64,000 nucleotides of DNA from Streptomyces capillispiralis (GTDB taxonomy: Bacteria; Actinomycetota; Actinomycetes; Streptomycetales; Streptomycetaceae). The notes under the pieces are model-generated. The model saw only the letters and a program-made list of their open reading frames with translations, was not told the origin of the DNA and ran no database searches. The stretch is from positions 2,574,501 to 2,638,500 of the forward strand of contig NZ_VIWV01000001.1 of assembly GCF_007829875.1 (NCBI RefSeq), written 5' to 3'. Positions 21,766 to 29,840 of the stretch are shown piece after piece (the first letter of the stretch is position 1; every line of letters starts with the position of its first letter). A program made the position numbers and the translations under genes.

Positions 21766-22743
21766 TCAGAACAGGGCCCGCGCCAGCGCCCGACGGGCGG
21801 CGATCACGCGCGGATCGTCGGCGCCGACCACCTCGAACAGCTCCAGCAGCCGCACCCGTGCGGCGTCGCGGTCGTCGCCCGCGGTGCGCGCCACCGTGTC
21901 GATGAGCCGCCCGAAGGCGTCCTCGACATGACCGCCCACCAGGTCCAGGTCGGCGGCGGCGATCTGCGCGCCGGCGTCACCCGGCTTCTCGGCGGCCTCC
22001 TCGCGCACCTGCTGCGGGTCCAGGCCCTGCACCCGCTGGAGCAGTTCGGCCTGGGCGAGCCCCAGCGCGGCCTCGGGGTTGCCCGGGTCGTCGGCGAGCA
22101 CGTTCTTGTACGCCTGGACCGCACCGGCGAGGTCACCGGAGTCCAGCGCCCGTACGGCGGCCTCCAGCAGGGCGTCGTACGGGCCCGCGGCCTCGGCCGG
22201 AGCCGTCCGGGCGGCGCCGCCCGGCTCGGCGTCGGGGTCGACGGCGAGACCGGTCAGGCCGAAGCGCTGCTCGCCGACCTCCACCAGCTGGTCGAAGGTC
22301 TGGCGGATCTGCGCCTCGCCCGCGGCCCCCTGGAAGAGCGGCAGGGCCTGCCCGGCCACCACCGCGAAGACGGCCGGGATCCCCTGGATCCCGAACTGCT
22401 GCATCAGCATCTGGTTGGCGTCGACATCGATCTTGGCGAGGAGGATCCGCCCGTTGTACTCGACGGTGAGCCGCTCCAGCAGGGGGCTCAGCTGCTTGCA
22501 GGGCTCGCACCACTCGGCCCAGAAGTCGATGACGACCGGGACCTCGGTGGACCGCTGCAGGACATCGCGCTCGAAGCCGGCCTCGTCGACGTCGATGACG
22601 AGATCGGCCGGGGAGATCGCGCCCCCGCCGCCCTGCCGGGCCGCTTCCGCGCGCGCCTGCTCCGCCTTCGCCTTGGCCTCCTGGGCCGCCTTCACCGCGG
22701 CGAGGTCGACGACTCCGCTCATGGACATGTTCCGTGGCTGCAT
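21766..22743 (-). CDS. CnoX/YbbN-like thioredoxin with TPR tail
   Basis: The 325-residue protein has a charged N-terminal extension of about 45 residues and a thioredoxin domain at about 50-160. The redox motif is W-C-E-P-C and the cis-Pro lies in GIQGIPAVF. A helical TPR-like C-terminal half follows (about 190-325). Proteins of this type are co-chaperones that protect and hand over oxidised clients (CnoX in E. coli). Unlike E. coli CnoX, the complete CxxC here suggests real thiol-disulfide activity (inference). ATG at 22743 has GGGGGAGGA upstream. It is divergent from a TetR gene. Confidence 0.9.
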   Translation of the reverse strand: MQPRNMSMSGVVDLAAVKAAQEAKAKAEQARAEAARQGGGGAISPADLVIDVDEAGFERDVLQRSTEVPVVIDFWAEWCEPCKQLSPLLERLTVEYNGRILLAKIDVDANQMLMQQFGIQGIPAVFAVVAGQALPLFQGAAGEAQIRQTFDQLVEVGEQRFGLTGLAVDPDAEPGGAARTAPAEAAGPYDALLEAAVRALDSGDLAGAVQAYKNVLADDPGNPEAALGLAQAELLQRVQGLDPQQVREEAAEKPGDAGAQIAAADLDLVGGHVEDAFGRLIDTVARTAGDDRDAARVRLLELFEVVGADDPRVIAARRALARALF

Positions 22744-22876
22744 GCGTCTATCCTCCCCCGTACTGCGCGCGTGTGTGAAAACGCCCGGGAAAGCCAGGCG
22801 TACGTGTGCTGTTGGGCGCCGGGTCCCCACCCCACGCCGGTGGTCGTCGCTCGGGCACGCCGGTCACGCGTGCTTT

Positions 22877-22893
22877 CGCTACGCGTCGTAGCG
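22877..22893. promoter_or_regulatory. Palindrome in the thioredoxin-tetR divergent promoter region
   Basis: CGCTACG (22877-22883) and CGTAGCG (22887-22893) flank CGT, 84 bp upstream of the tetR start. The position suits autoregulation by the adjacent TetR protein. Confidence 0.5.
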
Positions 22894-22976
22894 TAATACC
22901 GTGCGGGCCGCGCCGGACAGGGCCTCCCGGTGATCTCCCTCACGACCGCACGGATCCCGCCGGTTATGGTCGTGGC

Positions 22977-23618
22977 ATGCAGAGCCGCACCCCAGCCAGT
23001 CGCGCCGGGCGCCCGCGCAGTGCCGCCGCGGACGCCGCGATCCTGGCCGCGACGCGGGAGGCCCTGGTCGAACTGGGCTGGTCCAGGCTCACCCTGGGGG
23101 ACGTGGCGATGCGCGCCGGGGTGGCGAAGACCACCCTCTACCGGCGCTGGGCGGGCAAGAACGAACTGGTCGTGGACGCGGTCGCGGAACTCTTCGACGA
23201 GCTGACCCTGCCCGACCGCGGCTCACTGGCCGCCGACATCGAGGGCGTGGTACTCCAGTTCGCGGCGATCCTGGCCCGCCCGGAGGCCAGGAGCGGGCTG
23301 ATGGCGGTGGTCGCCGAGGCCACCCGTGACGACGCGCTGCGCGAGCGCATCCGCGCCTCGATCGTCGAACGGCAGAAACGGCTCGTTCTCGCGGGTCGGG
23401 CGCGGGCGCAGGCCCGGGGCGAGCTGCCGCCCGAGCCGGACACCCGGGAGGCCGCCCGCACGGTCGACCTGATCTTCGACATGGTGGCCGGCGCGGTGGT
23501 CCACCGCACCCTGGTCAGCGCGGAACCGGCGGACGAGGAGTGGGTGCACGGGTTCACCCGGGTCCTGCTGTCGGGCCTCGCCGCCGCGCCGTACCGGGGT
23601 GACCGAGAAGCGCCCTGA
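22977..23618 (+). CDS. TetR-family transcriptional regulator
   Basis: The 213-residue protein has a helix-turn-helix at about 40-65 (LTLGDVAMRAGVAKTTLYRRWAGK) and an all-helical ligand domain. The ATG at 22977 leaves the usual short Arg-rich arm before helix 1. The ligand is unknown. Its neighbours are a divergent thioredoxin and a downstream methyltransferase, and the 17-bp palindrome at 22877 is the natural operator candidate. Confidence 0.92.
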   Translation: MQSRTPASRAGRPRSAAADAAILAATREALVELGWSRLTLGDVAMRAGVAKTTLYRRWAGKNELVVDAVAELFDELTLPDRGSLAADIEGVVLQFAAILARPEARSGLMAVVAEATRDDALRERIRASIVERQKRLVLAGRARAQARGELPPEPDTREAARTVDLIFDMVAGAVVHRTLVSAEPADEEWVHGFTRVLLSGLAAAPYRGDREAP

Positions 23619-23725
23619 ACCGCCCGCCGCCACCGGGCAGTTGCTTGCCGCCGCCGGGGCGCCCTGCCAGGATCGCGATCATCCCCACCGGGACGCACGC
23701 GACGTCGAGCAGCAGGAAGGCGCCC

Positions 23726-24538
23726 ATGACCGGGACCGAGCCCGTCACCGCACCCATCGACACCTCCAGGCCGCACCCGGCCCGGGTCTACGACTGGTTC
23801 CTCGGCGGCAAGGACAACTACCCGGTGGACGAGGAGCTGGGCCGGCAGATCATGGGCGTCGACGGCACGGCCCGGCACGTCGCCCGCACCAACCGCTGGT
23901 TCATGCAGCGCGTCACCCGGTGGCTGGCCGCGCGGGCAGGTGTCCGCCAGTACCTGGACATCGGCACCGGCATCCCCACCGAACCCAATCTGCACCAGAT
24001 CGCCCAGCGCATCGCGCCGGAGTCCCGCGTCGTCTACACGGACAACGACCCCATCGTGCTGAAGCACGCGGAGGCGCTGCTGCGCAGCACCCTCGAAGGA
24101 GTCACCGCCTACGTCCAGGCCGATGTGTGCGACCCCGGCCGCATCCTGGAACGGGCCCGCGAGAGCCTGGACTTCACCCGGCCGGTGGCGCTGTCCCTGG
24201 TGGCGCTGACGCACTTCCTCGGCGACGAGGACGACCCGTACGCCCTGGTGGCCGCGCTCGTCGACGCCCTGCCCTCCGGCAGTCACCTCGTCCTGTCGCA
24301 GCTCACCGCCGACTTCGACCCCGAGGCGGTGGCGCGCGGCGTCGCGATGTACGCGGCGGGCGGTGTCACCCTCGCGCCGCGCGGCCGCGCGGAGATCGCC
24401 CGCTTCTTCGAGGGGCTGGAGTTCGTGGAGCCCGGGCTGGTGCAGCTGACCGACTGGCACCCCGAGCTGGCCGTCGACGAGACCGTCGACGAGAACGCCG
24501 TGATCTCGCTGTACGGGGCGGTGGCCCGCAAGCCGTGA
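23726..24538 (+). CDS. SAM-dependent methyltransferase (PF04672 family)
   Basis: The 270 residues carry a family hallmark near the N-terminus (ARVYDWFLGGKDNYPVDEE) and the SAM-binding loop YLDIGTGIPTEPNLH. A conserved D-N-D-P after the second strand and VALSLVALTHFLGDEDD are also present. This actinobacterial family is widespread in Streptomyces, but its substrates are mostly unknown. ATG at 23726 has CAGGAAGG upstream; an earlier in-frame ATG at 23645 lacks a ribosome site. It is probably its own transcription unit between tetR and lysR. Confidence 0.9.
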   Translation: MTGTEPVTAPIDTSRPHPARVYDWFLGGKDNYPVDEELGRQIMGVDGTARHVARTNRWFMQRVTRWLAARAGVRQYLDIGTGIPTEPNLHQIAQRIAPESRVVYTDNDPIVLKHAEALLRSTLEGVTAYVQADVCDPGRILERARESLDFTRPVALSLVALTHFLGDEDDPYALVAALVDALPSGSHLVLSQLTADFDPEAVARGVAMYAAGGVTLAPRGRAEIARFFEGLEFVEPGLVQLTDWHPELAVDETVDENAVISLYGAVARKP

Positions 24539-24572
24539 GCCGCACCGCCCCCTCGCGCGGGCGGCGGCGTCC

Positions 24573-24590
24573 CCCCAAAAGCTGCTTATG
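24573..24590 (+). promoter_or_regulatory. Shared element CCCCAA-N4-TGCTTATG before lysR
   Basis: The 18-bp element ends 8 bp before the lysR start. An identical pattern in inverted orientation lies before the cysteine dioxygenase gene (25557-25574). Fourteen fixed positions match exactly. It is the best candidate for the LysR binding site and autoregulation. Confidence 0.6.
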
Positions 24591-24598
24591 ATGCCCCG

Positions 24599-25504
24599 GT
24601 GTTCGATTCCCGGCACATCAAGACGTTCCACGAGGTGGTCAGGACCGGCTCCTACTCGGCCGCCGCCCGTGCCCTCGGTTACACCCAGCCGGCGATCACC
24701 CAGCAGATGAAGGCCCTGGAGCGGGAGACCGGCTCCGCCCTGTTCGTCCGGGTGGGCCGCGGACTGCGTCTCACCGAGGCCGGCGAGGCGCTGGCCCGGC
24801 ACACCTCGGCCATCCTCGACGCCATGTCCAGCGCGCGGGAACAGATGAACGCCCTCACCCGGCTGCGCGCCGGACGCGTCCGGCTGTGCGCCTTCCCCAG
24901 CGCCAACTCCACGCTCGTCCCCGAGACGCTGGCCGGGCTGACCGCCGACCACCCCGCGCTCCGCGTCGACCTGCTGGAGAACGAGCCGCCCGAGTCGCTG
25001 CGGCGGCTGATCCGGGGCGAGTGCGACATCGCGCTGGCGTTCACCTACCCCGGGCTGCACGAACAGGTGCCGGAGGGGCTGGTGGAGGTACCGCTGCTGG
25101 AGGACCAGCTGACCGTGCTGCTGCCGGCCGGGCACCCGCTGGCCCGCCGGCGGGCGGTCCGGCTGACCGATCTCGCGGGCGAGCGCTGGATCGCCGGCTG
25201 TCCGCGCTGCCGGGCGAACCTGCTGCACGAGTGCGCGGAGGAGGGGTTCGTGCCCGACATCGCGTTCATGACCGACGACAACCTCGCCGTGCAGAGCCTG
25301 GTCGCGGAGGGGCTGGGCGTCGCCATGCTCCCCTCGCTCGTCCTGAACTTCATGCGCCACCCGAAGGTGGCCGGTCGTCCGCTCCGTCCGATCTCCCGGC
25401 GCAAGATCTCGGCCTACGTGCTGCCCGAGCACCTGCGCATCCCGGCGACGGCGCGCGTCCTCGACCAGCTCAGGTCCGTCGCCGCCCGCAAGGACGGCTG
25501 CTGA
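24599..25504 (+). CDS. LysR-family transcriptional regulator
   Basis: The 301-residue protein has an N-terminal winged helix (FHEVVRTGSYSAAARALGYTQPAITQQMKALE) and a periplasmic-binding-protein-like effector domain (about 90-300). It precedes cysteine dioxygenase and a YeiH-type transporter on the same strand. In enterobacteria the regulator beside yeiH (YeiE) responds to sulfite, so a sulfur-related effector is likely here (inference). The start is GTG at 24599, with no clear Shine-Dalgarno sequence. Confidence 0.93.
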   Translation: MFDSRHIKTFHEVVRTGSYSAAARALGYTQPAITQQMKALERETGSALFVRVGRGLRLTEAGEALARHTSAILDAMSSAREQMNALTRLRAGRVRLCAFPSANSTLVPETLAGLTADHPALRVDLLENEPPESLRRLIRGECDIALAFTYPGLHEQVPEGLVEVPLLEDQLTVLLPAGHPLARRRAVRLTDLAGERWIAGCPRCRANLLHECAEEGFVPDIAFMTDDNLAVQSLVAEGLGVAMLPSLVLNFMRHPKVAGRPLRPISRRKISAYVLPEHLRIPATARVLDQLRSVAARKDGC

Positions 25505-25556
25505 GCGCGCCGGGCTCCGGGCCGATGGACCGCGCGGTGCCGCGCGGTCGCCCATC

Positions 25557-25574
25557 CATAAGCACCGCTTGGGG
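25557..25574 (-). promoter_or_regulatory. Inverted copy of the lysR element before cysteine dioxygenase
   Basis: On the minus strand this reads CCCCAA-N4-TGCTTATG, the same as upstream of lysR. It includes the dyad AAGC-ACC-GCTT and lies 55 bp before the dioxygenase start, a usual distance for LysR-type activation. Confidence 0.6.
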
Positions 25575-25629
25575 AAGGCGAAGAAACTGTCGTTGGACGT
25601 AATGCGTCCGCCCGTTCGACCCTCCCGGT

Positions 25630-26220
25630 ATGCCTCCCGCTGCCAGTGCCCCGAGTCCCCCGGGCGCCTTCACGGCCCCGCGCCCCACCGCACGCCTCGC
25701 CGCCCTGATCGCGGACATCAGGGGAACCGTCGGACGCGGACTGCCACCGGATCCGACGGCCCACCTCGTCGGGGAGTGCCTGGCCCCGCACCTGGGCGCC
25801 CCCGACCTGCTCACCCCGGAGCAGCGCGCGAGCGACCCGGCGCGCTACCGGCAGCACCTGCTGCACGCCGAACACGACGGCAGTTTCTCCCTCGTCGCGC
25901 TCGTCTGGCTGCCGGGCCAGGGCACCTCGGTGCACGACCACATCGCCTGGTGCACCACCGGCGTCCACCAGGGCCGGGAGCGGGAGCGCCGGTACAGGCT
26001 CCTGCCGGCCGCCGTCCCGGACGGCACCGCCCGGCTCGTCGCCACCGCCGACGTGGTGAACGCGACGGGCGAGGTCTGCGGTTTCGCGCCGCCGGGCGAC
26101 ATCCACCGGGTGTGGAACGACGGGCCGGGCACCGCGATATCCCTGCACGTCTACGGCGCCGACCTCTCCCGCTTCGGCACCAGCGTCCGCCGGGTGTACC
26201 CGCTGCCGGCGGACCGCTGA
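25630..26220 (+). CDS. Cysteine dioxygenase-type cupin
   Basis: Thiol dioxygenases of this fold add O2 to cysteine (or a related thiol) to give the sulfinate, the entry to taurine/sulfite-forming catabolism. The 196-residue protein has the three-His iron site H102-x-H104 (SVHDH) and H159 (GDIHRVW) in two cupin motifs. ATG at 25630 has only a weak ribosome site. The stop codon shares one base with the next start, so expression is tightly coupled to the YeiH-like transporter. Substrate choice between cysteine and 3-mercaptopropionate cannot be read from sequence with certainty. Confidence 0.9.
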   Translation: MPPAASAPSPPGAFTAPRPTARLAALIADIRGTVGRGLPPDPTAHLVGECLAPHLGAPDLLTPEQRASDPARYRQHLLHAEHDGSFSLVALVWLPGQGTSVHDHIAWCTTGVHQGRERERRYRLLPAAVPDGTARLVATADVVNATGEVCGFAPPGDIHRVWNDGPGTAISLHVYGADLSRFGTSVRRVYPLPADR

Positions 26221-27257
26221 TGGCGCTGCTGCGGGAACGGGCCGCCGCCACGCCCCCGGCCGGCCGTCCGGCCGCGGCCCGCCGCCACGGGCTGGCCCTC
26301 GCCCTGCTCGGTGTCGCCCTCGCCTGGTGCGCGCACCGGGCCCTGCCGGGTGTGCCGATGCTCACCGCCGCCGTCGTGCTCGGCGTGGCGGCCGCCCATC
26401 TGCCCCGGCTGCGGACCGTCGTACGGACCACCGCGCGGCCGGGGCTGTCGTACGCGGGCAGGCGGCTGATGCGGGCCGGGATCGTGCTGCTCGGGCTGCG
26501 GCTCGCCTTCGACGACGTCCGCGCCCTGGGCTGGGCCACCGTCCTCATGGTGATCGGCGTCGTGACGGTCACCCTGCTCGGCACCTGGTGGCTGGGCCGG
26601 CGGCTGGGGCTGCCCGGGGACCAGCCGCTGCTGATCGCCGCCGGGTACGCGGTGTGCGGGGCGTCGGCGATCGGCGCGGTGGGCGAGGCGCGGGGCAGCG
26701 ACGAGCGGGACACGGCCGCCTCGGTGGCGTTGGTCACCCTCTGCGGCACGCTCGCCATCGCCGTACTGCCGCTGCTCCAGGGCGTGCTCGGGCTGGGCGA
26801 CGCCGCGTTCGGGCGGTGGGTCGGCGCGAGCGTGCACGACGTCGGACAGGTGGTCGCCACCGCGCAGACCGCGGGCGGGACGGCGCTCGGCGAGGCGGTG
26901 CTGGTGAAGCTGATGCGGGTGGCGCTGCTCGCGCCGATCGTGGCGGCGGTGGCGCTGGGTGTCCGGCGCGGGCGGGGGCGTGCGCCGGGCGCGGCCCGGG
27001 TGCCGCTCGTCCCGCTCTTCGTCGTCGGCTTCCTGGCCGCCGTGGCCCTGCGCAGCACGGGTCTGCTGCCCGCGGCGGCGCTGGACACGGCCGGTGTCGC
27101 GCAGGAACTGCTGCTGGCCGCCGCCCTGTTCGGGCTCGGCAGCGCGGTCGACCTGCCCGCCCTGACCCGCACGGGCGTCCGGGTCGCCGCGCTTGGCCTG
27201 TGCGCCTGGGTGGTCGTGGCCGGACTGTCGTACGCCGGGGTGCTGCTGGTGTCGTGA
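26220..27257 (+). CDS. YeiH/UPF0324-family putative sulfate/sulfite exporter
   Basis: The 345-residue protein is almost entirely hydrophobic, with about ten membrane helices and the family region AAGYAVCGASAIGAVGEARGS plus ASVHDVGQVVATAQ. The family is annotated as putative sulfate exporters. Coupling to a thiol dioxygenase suggests removal of sulfite or sulfate released when cysteine is oxidised (inference). ATG at 26220 overlaps the preceding stop by one base. Confidence 0.9.
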   Translation: MALLRERAAATPPAGRPAAARRHGLALALLGVALAWCAHRALPGVPMLTAAVVLGVAAAHLPRLRTVVRTTARPGLSYAGRRLMRAGIVLLGLRLAFDDVRALGWATVLMVIGVVTVTLLGTWWLGRRLGLPGDQPLLIAAGYAVCGASAIGAVGEARGSDERDTAASVALVTLCGTLAIAVLPLLQGVLGLGDAAFGRWVGASVHDVGQVVATAQTAGGTALGEAVLVKLMRVALLAPIVAAVALGVRRGRGRAPGAARVPLVPLFVVGFLAAVALRSTGLLPAAALDTAGVAQELLLAAALFGLGSAVDLPALTRTGVRVAALGLCAWVVVAGLSYAGVLLVS

Positions 27258-27306
27258 GGGTGTGCGCGGGCGGTGGCTCGCACCGCCCGCGCACCGGCCC
27301 CGGGGC

Positions 27307-29007
27307 TCAGAAGCCGGCGGGCTCCGTGTAGACGCCCCACTCGTCGCGCAGGACGCCGCAGATCTCGCCGAGGGTCGCCTCCGCGCGGACGGCGTCGAGC
27401 ATCGGCTCGATCATGTTGGCGCCGGAGCGGGCCGCGGCGACCATGGCGTCGAGCGCGCCGCGCACCGTCGCGTCGTCGCGGGCGGCCTTGCGCTCGCCGA
27501 GGAGCCGTACCTGCTCGCGCTCCACCTCGTGGCTGACGCGCAGGATCTCCAGGTCGCCGGTGACGGACCCGGTGTGCACGTTGACGCCGACGACCCGCTT
27601 GTCGCCCTTCTCCAGCGCCTGCTGGTAGCGGAACGCCGACTCGGCGATCTCGCCGGTGAACCAGCCGTCCTCGATGCCGCGCAGGATGCCGGAGGTGATC
27701 GGCCCGATCGGGTGCTGCCCGTCCGGGTGGGCGCGCAGGCCCCGCTCCTTGATCTGCTCGAAGATCTTCTCCGCGTCGGCCTCGATGCGGTCGGTGAGCT
27801 GCTCGACGTACCAGGAACCGCCCAGCGGGTCGGCGACGTTGGCGACGCCGGTCTCCTCCATCAGCACCTGCTGGGTGCGCAGGGCGATCTCGGCGGCCTG
27901 CTCGCTGGGCAGGGCGAGGGTCTCGTCCAGGGCGTTGGTGTGGAGGGAGTTCGTGCCGCCGAGCACCGCCGCCAGCGCCTCGACGGCCGTACGGACGACG
28001 TTGTTGTACGGCTGCTGGGCGGTGAGCGAGACACCGGCGGTCTGGGTGTGGAAGCGCAGCCACTGCGCCTTCTCGCTCCTGGCGCCGTAGACGTCGCGCA
28101 TCCAGCGGGCCCAGATGCGGCGGGCGGCGCGGAACTTGGCGATCTCCTCGAAGAAGTCGACGTGCGCGTCGAAGAAGAAGGACAGGCCGGGCGCGAAGAC
28201 GTCCACGTCCAGGCCGCGCGACAGCCCCAGCTCCACGTACCCGAAGCCGTCCGCGAGCGTGTACGCCAGCTCCTGCGCGGCCGTCGCCCCGGCCTCGCGG
28301 ATGTGGTAGCCGGAGACCGAGAGCGGCTTGTAGGCGGGGATGCCGGCCGCGCAGTGCTCCATCAGGTCGCCGATCAGGCGCAGATGGGGCTCGGGCTGGA
28401 AGAGCCACTCCTTCTGCGCGATGTACTCCTTGAAGATGTCCGTCTGGAGCGTGCCGTTGAGCACGGCCGGGTCGACGCCCTGGCGTTCGGCGGCGACGAG
28501 GTACATGCAGAAGACGGGCACGGCGGGCCCGCTGATCGTCATCGACGTGGTCACGTCGCCGAGCGGGATGTCCCGGAACAGGACCTCCATGTCGGCCGCC
28601 GAGTCGATCGCCACCCCGCAGTGGCCGACCTCGCCCAGGGAGCGCGGGTCGTCGGAGTCGCGGCCCATGAGCGTCGGCATGTCGAAGGCGACGGACAGGC
28701 CGCCCCCGCCGTTGCCGAGGATCATCTTGTAGCGCTCGTTGGTCTGCTCGGCGTTGCCGAACCCGGCGAACTGCCGGATGGTCCACGTACGCCCCCGGTA
28801 GCCGGTGGGATACAGCCCGCGGGTGAAGGGGTACTCCCCCGGCCAGCCGATCCGCTCGAACCCGTCGTAGGTGTCCCCGGGCCGTGGTCCGTACACCGGC
28901 TCCACGGGATCGCCGGAGAGCGTGGTGAAGTCTGCGTCGCGCGTGCGCGCGGCGTCGTACCGGGCCTGCCAGCGTCGGCGGCCCTCCTCGATGGCGTCAG
29001 CGTCCAT
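27307..29007 (-). CDS. icmA: Isobutyryl-CoA mutase large subunit
   Basis: This is the coenzyme-B12-dependent enzyme subunit that interconverts isobutyryl-CoA and n-butyryl-CoA. Its 566 residues equal the IcmA length and lack the B12-binding domain found on longer methylmalonyl-CoA mutases; that part is on a separate small subunit not in this window. The two specificity residues fit IcmA: Phe80 (TIRQF) and Gln198 (YIAQK), where methylmalonyl-CoA mutase has Tyr and Arg. It supplies building blocks for fatty acids and polyketides and links valine to butyrate metabolism. A 24-bp near-perfect palindrome lies just upstream. It corresponds to S. coelicolor SCO5415 (from memory). Confidence 0.95.
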   Translation of the reverse strand: MDADAIEEGRRRWQARYDAARTRDADFTTLSGDPVEPVYGPRPGDTYDGFERIGWPGEYPFTRGLYPTGYRGRTWTIRQFAGFGNAEQTNERYKMILGNGGGGLSVAFDMPTLMGRDSDDPRSLGEVGHCGVAIDSAADMEVLFRDIPLGDVTTSMTISGPAVPVFCMYLVAAERQGVDPAVLNGTLQTDIFKEYIAQKEWLFQPEPHLRLIGDLMEHCAAGIPAYKPLSVSGYHIREAGATAAQELAYTLADGFGYVELGLSRGLDVDVFAPGLSFFFDAHVDFFEEIAKFRAARRIWARWMRDVYGARSEKAQWLRFHTQTAGVSLTAQQPYNNVVRTAVEALAAVLGGTNSLHTNALDETLALPSEQAAEIALRTQQVLMEETGVANVADPLGGSWYVEQLTDRIEADAEKIFEQIKERGLRAHPDGQHPIGPITSGILRGIEDGWFTGEIAESAFRYQQALEKGDKRVVGVNVHTGSVTGDLEILRVSHEVEREQVRLLGERKAARDDATVRGALDAMVAAARSGANMIEPMLDAVRAEATLGEICGVLRDEWGVYTEPAGF

Positions 29008-29015
29008 ACCCTCGA

Positions 29016-29039
29016 ATTTACTTGGACGTCCTAGTAAAT
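29016..29039. promoter_or_regulatory. 24-bp operator-like palindrome in front of icmA
   Basis: The half ATTTACTTGGAC is mirrored with one mismatch (11 of 12 pairs), centred on GACGTC. It begins 9 bp upstream of the icmA ATG, a position that suits a repressor blocking transcription. Confidence 0.65.
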
Positions 29040-29086
29040 GTCGATGGCTGACCGCCGCACGCTGCTCCGTACGGCGGTGGGGCGGG

Positions 29087-29419
29087 TTAGGCGACCGCGG
29101 GGGCCTTGCCCTCGACGCTGCCCTCCAGCTCGCGGCTGATCCTGCGCTCCACGAAGAACGCGGCGGTGGGGACCGTCCCGGCGAGCAGCACCCACAGCTG
29201 CTTCTTGACCGGCCACTTCGCCTTGGAGCCGAGGTCGAAGGCGAAGATCAGGTAGACGACGTAGAGCCAGCCGTGGGCGATGCTGACCACCTGCGTGAAG
29301 TCGGCCGCGCCGCCCATGTCCAGCACGTACTTGCCGATCATGCCGAACGTCAGGGCGACGAGGAGGACACCGGTGACGTAGGCCATGATCCGGTAGCGGG
29401 TCAGCACGCTTCGCTTCAT
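29087..29419 (-). CDS. DUF3817 small integral membrane protein
   Basis: This 110-residue protein has three hydrophobic segments with the family hallmarks (GKYVLDMGG, AHGWLYVVYLIFAFDLGSKAKWP and PTAAFFVERRI). The function is unknown. ATG at 29419 begins MKRSVLTRYRIM; the longer reading frame upstream has no membrane-protein character. A paralogue with the same layout lies at 31668-32012. Confidence 0.9.
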   Translation of the reverse strand: MKRSVLTRYRIMAYVTGVLLVALTFGMIGKYVLDMGGAADFTQVVSIAHGWLYVVYLIFAFDLGSKAKWPVKKQLWVLLAGTVPTAAFFVERRISRELEGSVEGKAPAVA

Positions 29420-29840
29420 GGAGTCGAGCGTAACGGGCCGTTCCGGGAGATCTTGCGAGGGGTCGCCCCCTCGGCGGAGCCCCGGCTCCCGGGACACCCG
29501 AGGCGATGTGTGCGGGGAACGTGTGCACTGTGCACCGAAACCGCGAGTGCCGCGTGAACACCGCGGGACCTTCTCCGTCATTTGCCGGAGCATCATCGCA
29601 AAGGTATGACACCACACATCACCACATCACCCCCCATAAGACCTCCTCCTCCACGGCCCGCCCGACACGCCGGGCGCCCGCACCGGTGCCCGGAGCAGCC
29701 ACTCTCCCCTTCCGATGGTTTTAAGATCAACAACAGGCCGCCCCTACGCACCGACGGCCAGTCCCCCGTCCTCTTGGCAGCCGCGAACGCCGTGCGCGGT
29801 ACGGACCGGGCGGAAGCACGCGTGAAGAAAGGTGAACACC
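29420..29840. other. 421-bp divergent intergenic region, no gene seen
   Basis: This is the spacer between the leftward DUF3817 gene and the rightward YceI gene. The middle (about 29600-29740) is unusually A/C-rich for this genome. I find no palindrome, RNA gene or convincing frame. Promoters for both genes presumably lie here. Confidence 0.5.

Noticed and set aside
27307..29007. Methylmalonyl-CoA mutase large subunit instead of IcmA
   Set aside because: Length (566), absence of a B12-binding domain, and Phe80/Gln198 in place of Tyr/Arg fit isobutyryl-CoA mutase.
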